This document shows, in pieces, positions 24,964-33,927 of a stretch of DNA of 64,000 nucleotides. The notes below the pieces were generated by a model. That model made no database searches and was not told the DNA's origin. It saw nothing but the letters and a program-made list of their open reading frames with translations. The stretch spans positions 186,001 through 250,000 of the forward strand of contig NZ_BMRC01000009.1 in NCBI RefSeq assembly GCF_014648435.1. The letters run 5' to 3'. Both the position numbers and the translations under genes were made by a program. The DNA is from Nonomuraea spiralis (GTDB taxonomy: Bacteria > Actinomycetota > Actinomycetes > Streptosporangiales > Streptosporangiaceae). Each line of letters starts with the position of its first letter. Position 1 is the first letter of the stretch.

Positions 24964-24977
24964 TGTGACATGTTACA
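24964..24977. promoter_or_regulatory. Palindrome overlapping M6 protease start
   Basis: TGTGACATGTTACA is symmetrical in 12 of 14 positions and contains the start codon of the M6 protease at 24970. A protein bound here would block translation-start DNA, or the symmetry may be chance. Confidence 0.3.
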
Positions 24978-27225
24978 TGCCATGCGAATCACTCTCTCCG
25001 CGGCGGCCGCCCTCGTGGCGTTCGCCGCGCTCGTCACCCCGCCCCTCACCCAGCCGGTCTCCGCCGCGACCGCGCAGGCGCCACCGGCCAAGAAGACGAG
25101 CCGGGAGATCTCCCCGCTCAGCCCCCAGCAACGCGAGCAGGCGGCACTGCGCAGGCAGGCCGTCGAAGGCGTCTTATCCCCGGACGCGGCGGCGGCCAAG
25201 GCACGCACCGGCCGTTCGGTCAAGGTCGGCCACCGCTACGTCGAGCTCGCTCAGGAGCGCAAGGACCAGATCTTCGTCGTACTGGCCGAGTTCGGCGACA
25301 AGGTCGACAACGAGACGAAGATCGACGGCCAGGTCAAGTACGGCGGACAGCCCGGCCCCCGCCACAACGCGATCCCCGACCCGCGCGGCACCGACGACAA
25401 CCACACCCTCTGGCGTCCGGACTTCAACCGCGCCTCCTACGACAAGTCCTACTTCGCGACCGGCGGCAACTCGCTGCGCGACTACTACCGCCTCCAGTCC
25501 TCCGGCCGCTACGACATCGACGGCTACGTCAGCGACTGGGTACGCGTCCCGTACAACGAGGCCCGCTACGGCAGCGACCGGTGCGCCCCCGAAGAGGGCG
25601 GCATCTGCTGGAACAACTGGGACCTGGTACGCGACTCGGCCAACGCCTGGTACGACGCCGAGAAGGCCAAGGGCAGGACCGCGGAGCAGATCCGCGCCGA
25701 ACTGGCCAAGTACGACGTCTGGGACCGCTACGACTACGACAACGACGGCGACTTCGACGAGCCCGACGGTTACCTCGACCACTACCAGGTCGTACACGCG
25801 GGTGTGGACGAGACGTGGGGCGGCGGCGCGCAGGGCGCGGACGCGGTCTGGGCCCACCGCTACTTCGCCTACTGGCCCGAGCGCGGCCAGGCGGGCCCCG
25901 ACGGCAACCGCAACGGCGGCACGCAGATCGGCGACACCGGCATCTGGATCGGCGACTACCTGACGGCCGGGGAGAACAGTGGCGTCGGCCTGACCGCCCA
26001 CGAGTACGGCCACGACCTCGGCCTGCCGGACCTGTACTCGGGCGCGGGCGACAACGCGGTCAACTTCTGGTCGCTGATGTCGTCCGGGTCCTACCTGAGC
26101 TCGCGGACCGGGCCGCTGGGCGAGTACGCCGGCGACCTGGACGCCTGGAGCAAGCTCCAGCTCGGCTGGCTGTCCTACGACCGGGCGCGCGCGGCCACCC
26201 CGTCCACGCACACCCTGGGCGTCGGCTCCTACAACACCCGCGATCCGCAGGCGCTGGTGGTGGACCTTCCGCCGCGCGAGATCAGTACGCCGCTCGGCAG
26301 GCCGTACCAGGGGGAGTGGCAGTGGTGGAGCGGCAAGGGCGACAACCTTGAGCAGACGCTCACCCGGCAGATCGACCTCGGCCGGGCCACCGAGGCGACG
26401 CTCAAGGCGCACGCGGCCTACGCGATCGAGCAGGGCTACGACTACCTGTACGCCGAGGTCTCGCGCGACGGCGCGTCCTGGACGCCGGTCGGGCAGCCGC
26501 TCACCGGGCAGTCGGACTGGCGCGAGCTCAGCTACGACCTCAGCCCGTACGCGGGCGCCAAGATCTGGTTCCGCTTCCGCTACTCGACCGACTCCAACAC
26601 CTCCGAGTCCGGCTTCCGGGTGGACGGCATCGAGGTGCCCGGCGTGTTCGCCGACGACGTCGAGCAGGGTGAGGGCGAGTGGACGGCGGTCGGGTTCACG
26701 CGCAGCGGCGAGGTGGGCGTGCAGCGCTTCTCCCGCGCCTACCTCGCCGAGAACCGCCGGTACACCGGTTACAACGCCTACCTGCGGACCGGGCCGTACA
26801 ACTTCGGATGGACCGGCAGTCAGCGGGTCGAGCACTACCCGTACCAGCAGGGGGTGCTCATCTGGCTGTGGGACGCCTGGTACGGCGACAACACCACCCG
26901 CAACCACCCCGGCGAGGGCATGATCCTGCCCGTGGACGCCCGTCCGGAGCCGCTGCGCTGGACCAGCGGGACTACCGCCGGGGCGCGGCTCCAGGTGTTC
27001 GACGCGCCGTTCGGCACCGAGCGTACGGACCGGCTGCGGCTGCACTCGGCGGGCGTGCCGGCCGTGTTCCCGGCCCGTCCGGGCGTCCCGGTGTTCGACG
27101 ACCGGCGTGGCGTCTACTGGAACCCCGACCTGCCCGAGCTCGGGGTGAAGGTGCCTGACACCGGCACCCGGATCTCCGTCCTGCGCGACGGCGAGCGCGC
27201 GACGGTACGCGTCTCCGGCTCCTGA
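24970..27225 (+). CDS. Secreted M6-family (immune inhibitor A-like) metalloprotease
   Basis: About 751 residues. Sec signal (MRITLSAAAALVAFAALVTPPLTQPVSA), propeptide, then a catalytic domain with LTAHEYGHDLGLPDLYS (zinc-binding His-Glu near residue 344, HExxHxxGxxD), followed by MSSGSYLS and by C-terminal beta-domains with W-x-x-V and Y-D-L-S-P-Y-A-G motifs and many acidic calcium-type sites (YDYDNDGDFDEPD). M6 proteases degrade host or competitor proteins and matrix. I chose the ATG at 24970 because GGAG sits 6 bp upstream; the ATG at 24982 would also leave a complete signal peptide. A strong terminator follows the gene. Confidence 0.92.
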   Translation: MLHAMRITLSAAAALVAFAALVTPPLTQPVSAATAQAPPAKKTSREISPLSPQQREQAALRRQAVEGVLSPDAAAAKARTGRSVKVGHRYVELAQERKDQIFVVLAEFGDKVDNETKIDGQVKYGGQPGPRHNAIPDPRGTDDNHTLWRPDFNRASYDKSYFATGGNSLRDYYRLQSSGRYDIDGYVSDWVRVPYNEARYGSDRCAPEEGGICWNNWDLVRDSANAWYDAEKAKGRTAEQIRAELAKYDVWDRYDYDNDGDFDEPDGYLDHYQVVHAGVDETWGGGAQGADAVWAHRYFAYWPERGQAGPDGNRNGGTQIGDTGIWIGDYLTAGENSGVGLTAHEYGHDLGLPDLYSGAGDNAVNFWSLMSSGSYLSSRTGPLGEYAGDLDAWSKLQLGWLSYDRARAATPSTHTLGVGSYNTRDPQALVVDLPPREISTPLGRPYQGEWQWWSGKGDNLEQTLTRQIDLGRATEATLKAHAAYAIEQGYDYLYAEVSRDGASWTPVGQPLTGQSDWRELSYDLSPYAGAKIWFRFRYSTDSNTSESGFRVDGIEVPGVFADDVEQGEGEWTAVGFTRSGEVGVQRFSRAYLAENRRYTGYNAYLRTGPYNFGWTGSQRVEHYPYQQGVLIWLWDAWYGDNTTRNHPGEGMILPVDARPEPLRWTSGTTAGARLQVFDAPFGTERTDRLRLHSAGVPAVFPARPGVPVFDDRRGVYWNPDLPELGVKVPDTGTRISVLRDGERATVRVSGS

Positions 27226-27270
27226 GCCGAAGATCCCGGTCCTGAGCCGAAGGTTCGGATCCTGAGCCGA
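27221..27270. repeat. Three direct repeats at the end of the protease gene
   Basis: CCTGAGCCGA occurs at 27221, 27241 and 27261, exactly 20 bp apart. The first copy contains the protease stop codon and the last abuts the terminator hairpin, so each copy adds another in-phase TGA-like context. Confidence 0.7.
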
Positions 27271-27313
27271 AAGGTGCGGCCCGCACGCGGTTCGCGTGCT
27301 GGCCGCACCTTTT
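27270..27313 (+). terminator. Rho-independent terminator of the M6 protease gene
   Basis: Perfect 12-bp outer stem AAAGGTGCGGCC / GGCCGCACCTTT, an inner 7-bp stem GCACGCG / CGCGTGC, a GTT loop, then TTTTGTTGGTTT. It is the clearest intrinsic terminator in the window. Confidence 0.9.
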
Positions 27314-27380
27314 GTTGGTTTATGACCGTTTTGGTTGGGTTAGTGCACTGTTGTGCTGTTGTAGTCGGTAGGGAGGAAAG

Positions 27381-28007
27381 ATGATGAACGCTGGTTCCGA
27401 CGGATTCGGTACGACGGAGACCATGACGAACGAGCCACCCAAGCGCCGCTTCTCCCGTTCCTTGCTGCTCGCCGCGACCACCGCGGTCGTCCTGGCCACG
27501 GGGGCCGGGGTCGCCTACGCCTCGGCGCAGTCGCCGTCCCCGTCGCCCACCGAGACGCCCTCGGCCACCGCCACCTCGCCCGGCAAGGGCATGGGACACG
27601 GGTTCGGCGGCCCGCCCGTCCACGGGGAGTTCGTCGTCCCCGACGGGAAGGGGGCGTACGTGACGGTCGCCGCCCAGTACGGCGAGGTCACCGCCGTGAG
27701 CCAGGACTCCGTCACGGTCAAGAGCGCGGACGGCTACACCAAGGAGTACGTCGTCAACGCCGACACCCGGGTCGGCCGCCGCGACCAGGGCATCAGCGCG
27801 ATCAAGACCGGGCAGAAGGTCATGCTCACCGCCAAGGTCACCGACGGCACGTCCACCGCCATGACCATCCACGACGTGACCGCCCGCCACGGGAAGGGGC
27901 GCGCCTCGGACGAAGAAGGGCAGGACGAAGGGCAGGGCCGACGGCACCGCGACCACGGCGACCGGTCCGGCGCCCCGGCGCCGAGCCCGTCCACGACCAC
28001 CTCCTGA
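27381..28007 (+). CDS. Membrane-anchored DUF5666-like protein
   Basis: A 208-residue protein: short basic cytoplasmic part, one hydrophobic segment (SLLLAATTAVVLATGAGVAYA), a Ser/Pro/Thr linker, then a small beta domain (about 75-160) with YGEVTAVSQDSVTVKSADGYTKEYVVNADTRV and IKTGQKVMLTAKVTDG, the alternating pattern of DUF5666 OB-like domains. The tail is charged and disordered (KGRASDEEGQDEGQGRRHRDHGD). Function is unknown. GGGAGGAAAG precedes the ATG. The gene stands alone between the protease terminator and the PadR operon. Confidence 0.75.
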   Translation: MMNAGSDGFGTTETMTNEPPKRRFSRSLLLAATTAVVLATGAGVAYASAQSPSPSPTETPSATATSPGKGMGHGFGGPPVHGEFVVPDGKGAYVTVAAQYGEVTAVSQDSVTVKSADGYTKEYVVNADTRVGRRDQGISAIKTGQKVMLTAKVTDGTSTAMTIHDVTARHGKGRASDEEGQDEGQGRRHRDHGDRSGAPAPSPSTTTS

Positions 28008-28049
28008 CCAAGGGCCACGCGGCCCTCGCCCGGACGCTTATGCCTCGCG

Positions 28050-28066
28050 GATATACTCTCGGTATC
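28050..28066. promoter_or_regulatory. Possible PadR operator
   Basis: GATATACTCTCGGTATC has imperfect symmetry (GATAt...gTATC) and lies 13 bp before the PadR start in a low-GC island. It may double as the -10 region (TATACT). Confidence 0.4.
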
Positions 28067-28078
28067 TAGTCACGGGGC

Positions 28079-28606
28079 ATGAGCGTTCCTCTTGCGCTGC
28101 TCGGTCTCCTGGAACGGGAGCCGAGCCACGGCTACGACCTGAAGCGCGACTACGACACCTACTTCGGCCGCGGCAAGTCGCTGCCCTTCGGCCAGGTGTA
28201 CTCCACACTCGGCCGGCTGGCCAGGGACGGCAAGGTCACCGCCGGGCAGAGCGAGCCCGGCGACGGCCCCGAGCGCAAGCGCTACGCGATCACCCCGATC
28301 GGCGCGCGGGAGGTCGAGGAGTGGCTGAGCGAGCCGGTCGCGGCCGAGCCGTACCTGCAGACGGTGTTGTTCACCAAGGTCGTGCTGGCGCTGATGCTGG
28401 GCCGCGACGCGGCGGCCTACCTCGACCTCCAGCGGGCCACGCATCTGCGGCGCATGCGGGAGTTCGCCCAGATCAAGCGGGGTGACTCGCTGGCCGACGC
28501 GCTGCTGGCCGACCACGGCATGTTCCACCTCGAAGCCGACCTGCGCTGGATCGACGTCACCCAGGCGCGGCTGGACGCGCTGGCCGAGCTGGTACGTACG
28601 TCATGA
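28079..28606 (+). CDS. PadR-family transcriptional regulator
   Basis: A 175-residue winged-helix repressor. LALLGLLEREPSHGYDLKRDYDTYFGRGKSLPFGQVYSTLGRLARDGKV is the PadR core and ERKRYAITPIGAREVEEWLSEP the wing; the C-terminal helices (residues 110-175) are of the Vir_act_alpha_C type used for dimerisation. Its stop overlaps the start of the ABC ATPase gene (ATGA), so regulator and transporter are translationally coupled. This layout is typical of drug-responsive PadR-ABC operons. Confidence 0.92.
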   Translation: MSVPLALLGLLEREPSHGYDLKRDYDTYFGRGKSLPFGQVYSTLGRLARDGKVTAGQSEPGDGPERKRYAITPIGAREVEEWLSEPVAAEPYLQTVLFTKVVLALMLGRDAAAYLDLQRATHLRRMREFAQIKRGDSLADALLADHGMFHLEADLRWIDVTQARLDALAELVRTS

Positions 28607-29283
28607 TCCTGGAAGCGCGCGAGATCAGCCGCTCGTACGGCCGGACACCGGCGCTGCGGGAGGCCAGCCTGGAGGTCGGCGCCGGGGAGGTCCTGGCGGT
28701 CATGGGCCCGAGCGGCTCGGGCAAGTCGACGCTGCTGCACTGCCTGGCCGGGATCTTCACCCCCGACAGCGGCGAGGTGTGGTTCGACGGGCGGCGCCTG
28801 GACACGATGAGCGACGACCGGCGCACCCGGCTGCGGCGCACGGCGTTCGGCTTCGTGTTCCAGTTCGGGCAGCTCGTGCCGGAGCTGACGGCGGCCGACA
28901 ACGTCGCACTGCCGCTGCTCCTCGCACGTACCAGGCGCAAGGAGGCGTACCGGCGGGCGGACGGCTGGCTGGAGCGTCTGGAGCTGGACGGGCTGGGCGG
29001 CCGGCGCATCGGCGAGCTGTCCGGCGGTCAGGCGCAGCGCGTGGCGGTGGCCAGGGCGCTGGCGACCGGGCCGCGGGTGTTGTTCGCCGACGAGCCGACC
29101 GGCGCGCTCGACTCGCTGACCGGCGAGCACGTCATGGAGCTGCTCGTGGGCCTGGCCCGCGAGGAGGGCACGACCGTGATCGTGGTGACCCACGACGCCC
29201 GCGTCGCCTCCTCCGCCGACCGGGAGGTCATCGTCCGCGACGGCAGGCTCACCGACCCCTACGCCGGCGAGGTCGTACGATGA
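28603..29283 (+). CDS. ABC transporter ATPase, MacB/LolD-like
   Basis: A 226-residue nucleotide-binding subunit. Walker A GPSGSGKST near residue 37, the Q-loop in FVFQFGQLVPELT, signature LSGGQAQRVAVARAL, Walker B VLFADEPTGALD and the switch His in VVTHDARV are intact. The order and the FtsX-type permease next to it place it among mechanotransmission or lipoprotein/peptide exporters. It overlaps PadR and the permease by 4 bp on either side. Confidence 0.95.
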   Translation: MILEAREISRSYGRTPALREASLEVGAGEVLAVMGPSGSGKSTLLHCLAGIFTPDSGEVWFDGRRLDTMSDDRRTRLRRTAFGFVFQFGQLVPELTAADNVALPLLLARTRRKEAYRRADGWLERLELDGLGGRRIGELSGGQAQRVAVARALATGPRVLFADEPTGALDSLTGEHVMELLVGLAREEGTTVIVVTHDARVASSADREVIVRDGRLTDPYAGEVVR

Positions 29284-31499
29284 TCGCCCTCGGCCTGCGG
29301 CTGTCGCTGGCCGGTGGCAGGGAGGCGACGGCCCGGCTCGCGCTGATCGTCGCCGGGGTCGCGGTCGGCGTGGCGGTGCTGCTGACCACGCTCTCCCTGT
29401 TCAACGCCTTCCAGGCGGCCAACGAACGTACCTGCTGGGAGTGCACCCGCGGCACCGCCCCCAGTGGCTGGGTCCTCGACCCCACCGCCACCGGCGCCCT
29501 GTGGAACTACCGCGAGGACTACTACGCGGGCCGGGCGATCAAGCGCCTCGACGCCGCCGCGCTCGGCGCGCGCGCCCCCGTCATCCCCGGCCTGTCCCGC
29601 ATGCCCGCCCCAGGCCAGTACTACGTCTCCCCGGCGCTGGCCCGGCTGCTGGACTCGGTGCCGCGCGAGCAGCTCGCCGACCGGTTCCCCGGCTCCCGCG
29701 CCGGCACGATCGGCCGCGCCGCCCTGTCCGGCCCCGACGCCCTGACCATCGTGCTCGGACGTACGCCCGAACAGGTCGCCGCGCTGCTCGGCACCAGGCA
29801 GGTCGACACGACGGCCGCCGAGCCCGCCGTCGATGACAACGCCGACATCTACCAGTTCGGGTTCGCGATCGCGGCCGTCGGGCTGCTGGTGCCGCTGGTC
29901 GTGCTGGTGAACAGCGCCACCCGGCTGGCCGCCGCCCGCCGCGAGGCGCGCTTCGCCGCGATCCGGCTGGTGGGCGGGACGTCCCGGCAGGTCAACCTGT
30001 TCGCCGCGGTGGACTCGGCGCTCGGCGCGCTGACCGGCACGGCTGCCGGGATCGGACTGTTCCTCCTGGTACGCCCGGCCGTGACCGGCATCCCCATCAC
30101 CGGCTCCCGATTCTTCCCCGACACGGTGGCCCCGGCCGGATGGCAGTACGCGGCCGTGCTGGCCGGCGTCCCGCTGCTGGCGGGGGCCAGCGCGTTGTGG
30201 TCGCTGCGCCGCGTACGGATCTCGCCGCTCGGCGCGCTCAGGAAGGGGGCGCCGCGACCGCCACGGGCCTGGCGGGTGATCCCGCTGCTGGCCGGGCTGG
30301 CGCTGTTCGCGGGCCCGGTGTTCCGGACCGAGGACCGCAAGCCGGACACCGTGTCGGCCACGGCGGCCCTGGCGTTGATCATGATCGGGCTGATCCTGGC
30401 CGGGCCCTGGCTGACCATGCTGGCCGCCCGCCTGGCCGCCCGGCTGACCAGGGGAGCGGCGATGTTGCTCGCGGCGCGCCGGCTGGCCGCCGACCCGAAG
30501 GCCGCCTTCCGGTCGGTGAGCGGGCTCGTCCTCGCGGTGTTCATCGGGACGGCCATCGCGGGGATCGTCCCCGCTGTGCTCGACGGACAGCGGGCGGTGG
30601 CCGGCGGCACGCTGTCCGGCGTGCTGCGCGCCCCGCTCGGCCCCCTGGGCGGCAACGGGCTGTCGCCGCAGGCCGGGGCCGACCTGCTGGCCAGGCTGCG
30701 GGCCTACCCGGGCGTCGGCGTGTTGCCGGTCTACGCCGCCAAGGAGGAGGAGAACCGGGTGATCCGCCCCGACCGGCCGCCGCCGCCCCGGGCGGTCGTC
30801 GAGTGCGCGAACCTGGCCCGCTTCCCCGCGCTCGGGCAATGCCCGCAGGGCGCGCAGGCCGTCGCCGGCCAGTTCGACCGGGTGGTATGGGCCGACAACC
30901 CGCTCACCATCGACAAACTGATCCCCCTCGCCGGCCCCGGCAGCCAGGCCGTCTCCGCGACCGGGCTCAACCTGTCCGCCGTGCTGGTCACCATGGCCGA
31001 CCCGGCGGCGCTGGAACGCATCCGCACCCTGCTGGCCACCCAGAGCGCCGGCCCGCCGATGACGTTCGACGAGGTCGCCCAGGTCAGGGCGACGCTCTAC
31101 ACCCAGGCCGAGAACGTCGCGCTGGCCATGGTCGCGCTCACCCTGCTCGCCGGCGGTTGCAGCCTCGTGGTGGCGGTCGGCGGCGGGCTGATGGAGCGCA
31201 GGCAGCCGTTCACGCTGCTGCGGTTGTCGGGCACGCCCGGCCGCACTCTGGGCGCGGTCGTGCTGCTGGAGTCGGCGCTGCCGCTCGTCCTGGCGGCCGT
31301 GGTCGCCGCGGGGGCCGGGTTCGGGGTGGCCGCGCCGTTCATCGACGCGATGGGGATGAAGGGGGCCTCCCTGGCCATGCCGGGGCCGGTCTACTTCGCG
31401 AGCGTCGGCGGCGGGCTGGCCGCGTCCCTGCTGGTGATCCTGACCGCGCTGCCGCTGCTGCGGCACATGACCGCGCCCGACAACGCGCGTTTCGAATAG
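29280..31499 (+). CDS. FtsX-like ABC transporter permease
   Basis: A 739-residue permease. Helices near the N-terminus, around 215-330 and around 680-735 flank two extracytoplasmic parts, and a duplicated FtsX domain is suggested by RREARFAAIRLVGGTSRQVNLFAAVDSALGAL in the first half and RRQPFTLLRLSGTPGRTLGAVVLLESALPLVL in the second. The first extracytoplasmic part contains C-W-E-C near residue 52, an unusual cysteine pair. Start is the ATG at 29280, overlapping the ATPase stop; the frame is open far upstream only by chance. With the acylase 7 bp downstream it forms a four-gene operon. Confidence 0.92.
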   Translation: MIALGLRLSLAGGREATARLALIVAGVAVGVAVLLTTLSLFNAFQAANERTCWECTRGTAPSGWVLDPTATGALWNYREDYYAGRAIKRLDAAALGARAPVIPGLSRMPAPGQYYVSPALARLLDSVPREQLADRFPGSRAGTIGRAALSGPDALTIVLGRTPEQVAALLGTRQVDTTAAEPAVDDNADIYQFGFAIAAVGLLVPLVVLVNSATRLAAARREARFAAIRLVGGTSRQVNLFAAVDSALGALTGTAAGIGLFLLVRPAVTGIPITGSRFFPDTVAPAGWQYAAVLAGVPLLAGASALWSLRRVRISPLGALRKGAPRPPRAWRVIPLLAGLALFAGPVFRTEDRKPDTVSATAALALIMIGLILAGPWLTMLAARLAARLTRGAAMLLAARRLAADPKAAFRSVSGLVLAVFIGTAIAGIVPAVLDGQRAVAGGTLSGVLRAPLGPLGGNGLSPQAGADLLARLRAYPGVGVLPVYAAKEEENRVIRPDRPPPPRAVVECANLARFPALGQCPQGAQAVAGQFDRVVWADNPLTIDKLIPLAGPGSQAVSATGLNLSAVLVTMADPAALERIRTLLATQSAGPPMTFDEVAQVRATLYTQAENVALAMVALTLLAGGCSLVVAVGGGLMERRQPFTLLRLSGTPGRTLGAVVLLESALPLVLAAVVAAGAGFGVAAPFIDAMGMKGASLAMPGPVYFASVGGGLAASLLVILTALPLLRHMTAPDNARFE

Positions 31500-31506
31500 G
31501 AGCCAC

Positions 31507-33807
31507 ATGAAGCTTCGACCGCTGGCCGCGGCGTTCGTGCCGGCCCTGGTCGCCACGCTGCTCACGGGCCCGCCGGCCGTGGCCGCCGACGGCCGCTACT
31601 CGGCCGAGATCCGGCGCACCGAATACGGCATCCCGCACGTGTCCGCGAAGGACCACGGCGGCCTCGGCTTCGGCTACGGGTACGCCTTCGCCCAGGACAA
31701 CCTGTGCGTCATGGCCTCGTGGGTGGTGACGCTGCGCGGCGAACGGTCCCGGTTCTTCGGCCCCGACGCGAAGTCCGACGACCCGGTACGCCCGGTCGCC
31801 AACCTCACCAGCGACCTCTACCACAAGAGCGTCGCGGACTCCGGCGTCGTCCGGCGGCTGCTGGCCTCGCCCGCCCCGCTCGGCCCGAGCGCCGACCTGC
31901 GCGAACTCGTGAACGGGTACGCGGCCGGCTACAACCGCTACCTCGACGACACCGGCGTGGCCAACCTGCCCGACCCCGCCTGCCGCGGCAAGGAGTGGGT
32001 GGGCCCGATCACCGCCGAGGACGTCTGGGCCAACCTCCTCGACCTCAACCGCATGTCCGGCGGCTCCGCGCTCAAGGAGGCCATCGTCGGCGGCGACGAC
32101 GAGGACGAGGGCCCACGCCGCGCGCCCGGCAGCAACGCCTGGGCACTGGGCCGCGAGGCGACCCGCGGCGGCAACGGCATGCTGCTGGCCGACCCGCACT
32201 TCCCGTGGAACGGCATCCGCCGCTTCTACCAGGTGCAGCTCACCATCCCCGGCGTGCTCGACGTCTCCGGCGCCAGCCTGTACGGCACCCCCGTCGTGCA
32301 GATCGGCCACACCAGGAACGTCGCCTGGACCCACACCGTCTCCCACGCCCAGCGTTTCACCCTCTACCGGCTCGAACTGGCCAAGGGCGACCCCACCACC
32401 TACCTGATCGACGGGCGGCCCGAGCCGATGGGCCGCCAGGAGGTCGAGGTGCCGCTCCAGGACGGCGGCTTCGTCTCGCGCACCCTGTTCACCTCCCGCT
32501 ACGGCCCGGTGCTGGCCGCCGGGCGCGGCGGCGGGTACGCGTACGCGCTCGCCGATCCCAATGCCGCCAACCTGCGTTCGGCCGACGAGTGGCTGGCGAT
32601 GTCCAAGGCCGCCGACCTGCCCGGATTGCGGGCCGCGCAGGACAGGTACCAGGGACTGCCGTTCGTCTACACGCTGGCCACCGACGTCGGGGGGACCGCG
32701 TCCTTCGCCGACGCCTCGGTGGTCCCGCACGTCACCGACGCCCTGGCCCGCCGTTGCGCCAGGCCCGCGCCCGACCCGTCGCTGGACGCCTTCGTCCTGG
32801 ACGGCTCGACGTCCGCGTGCCTGTGGGGCAAGGACGCCGACGCGGTCGTGCCGGGCATCTTCGGCCCCGGCAGCCGGCCCGGCCTGACCCGCGCCGACTA
32901 CGTCGCCAACTCCAACAACAGCCCGTGGATGACGAACCCGGCCGCCCCGCTGACCGGCTACGACCAGGTCTGGGGCGCCGTACGGACCGACGTGGAGCTG
33001 CGGCCCCGGGTCAGCCTGGACATGATCGACCGGCGGCTGAAGGGCGCCGACGGGCTCGGCGCGCCCGGCTTCACCCTGGAGACGCTCCAGGCCACCGCCC
33101 GGAGCAAGCGCAACTACGGGTTCGAGCTCATGCGCCCGGACCTTGCGGCGTTGTGCCGCGAACACCGCGAGTTGCGGGCCACCTCGGGGGAGCGGGTCGA
33201 CGTACGGGCCGCGTGCCGGACGCTGACCCGCTGGGACGGGCGGGCCACGCTGGACGGCGAGGGGGCCGTGTTGTGGCGGCAGTTCTTCGACGGGCTGCAG
33301 CGCCCCGGCAAGCCGGGGGAGCCCCAGCAGCCGTGGTGGCGGGTGCCGTTCGACCCCGAGCAGCCGCTCACCACGCCGCGCGGGCTCAGACGGGACGCCA
33401 CCACCGTGCGGCAGGCCCTGGCCGACGCCGCGCTGTTCTTCCAGGCCAACCGCCTGCCGCTGACCCTCACCACCGGCCAGGCCCAGCACTACGGATCGGT
33501 CCCGATCCCCGGCTGCACCGAGGGGGAGGGCTGCTTCGACCGCGTCCGAAACTCCGGCCCGCTCGGCAAGGACGGGCGCTACCCCGACGTGAACACCGGC
33601 TCCAGCTTCATGATGGCCGTCGAACTCACCCCGGACGGCCCCCGCACCCGGACGATCCTCACCTACTCTCTGTCCACCGACACGAGCTCGCCGCACCACG
33701 CCGACCAGACCGCGCTGTTCTCGCGCGGCGGCTGGGTGACCGAACGTTTCACCGACGCCGAGATCAGGTCCGACCCGCGGTTGCGCGTCACCACCCTGAC
33801 CGGCTGA
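31507..33807 (+). CDS. Secreted penicillin-acylase-family amidohydrolase (AHL/lipopeptide acylase type)
   Basis: A 766-residue Ntn hydrolase precursor. After the Sec signal (LVATLLTGPPAVAAD) comes the alpha chain (RRTEYGIPHVSAKDHGGLGFGYGYAFAQDNLC). The autoprocessing site is PGSNAWALG, making Ser209 the new N-terminal nucleophile of the beta chain. NSNNSPWMTNPA near residue 476 is the conserved oxyanion/Asn region, and HYGSVPIPG occurs near the end. Relatives deacylate N-acyl-homoserine lactones, aculeacin/echinocandin lipopeptides or penicillins; acyl-chain specificity cannot be read. It follows the PadR-ABC genes by 7 bp, so export and deacylation of an acylated compound may be jointly regulated (inference). 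Confidence 0.92.
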   Translation: MKLRPLAAAFVPALVATLLTGPPAVAADGRYSAEIRRTEYGIPHVSAKDHGGLGFGYGYAFAQDNLCVMASWVVTLRGERSRFFGPDAKSDDPVRPVANLTSDLYHKSVADSGVVRRLLASPAPLGPSADLRELVNGYAAGYNRYLDDTGVANLPDPACRGKEWVGPITAEDVWANLLDLNRMSGGSALKEAIVGGDDEDEGPRRAPGSNAWALGREATRGGNGMLLADPHFPWNGIRRFYQVQLTIPGVLDVSGASLYGTPVVQIGHTRNVAWTHTVSHAQRFTLYRLELAKGDPTTYLIDGRPEPMGRQEVEVPLQDGGFVSRTLFTSRYGPVLAAGRGGGYAYALADPNAANLRSADEWLAMSKAADLPGLRAAQDRYQGLPFVYTLATDVGGTASFADASVVPHVTDALARRCARPAPDPSLDAFVLDGSTSACLWGKDADAVVPGIFGPGSRPGLTRADYVANSNNSPWMTNPAAPLTGYDQVWGAVRTDVELRPRVSLDMIDRRLKGADGLGAPGFTLETLQATARSKRNYGFELMRPDLAALCREHRELRATSGERVDVRAACRTLTRWDGRATLDGEGAVLWRQFFDGLQRPGKPGEPQQPWWRVPFDPEQPLTTPRGLRRDATTVRQALADAALFFQANRLPLTLTTGQAQHYGSVPIPGCTEGEGCFDRVRNSGPLGKDGRYPDVNTGSSFMMAVELTPDGPRTRTILTYSLSTDTSSPHHADQTALFSRGGWVTERFTDAEIRSDPRLRVTTLTG

Positions 33808-33927
33808 CCCGCGGCGGCCGGCCGGCACGGGGGCCGGTCGGCTGGCGGTCGGTACGCTGGCCCGATGGCGGTCGTCCTCGATCCCGGTCTCCGGCCGCCG
33901 TGCCCGCGCCGACCCGTGAGGAGCGTC

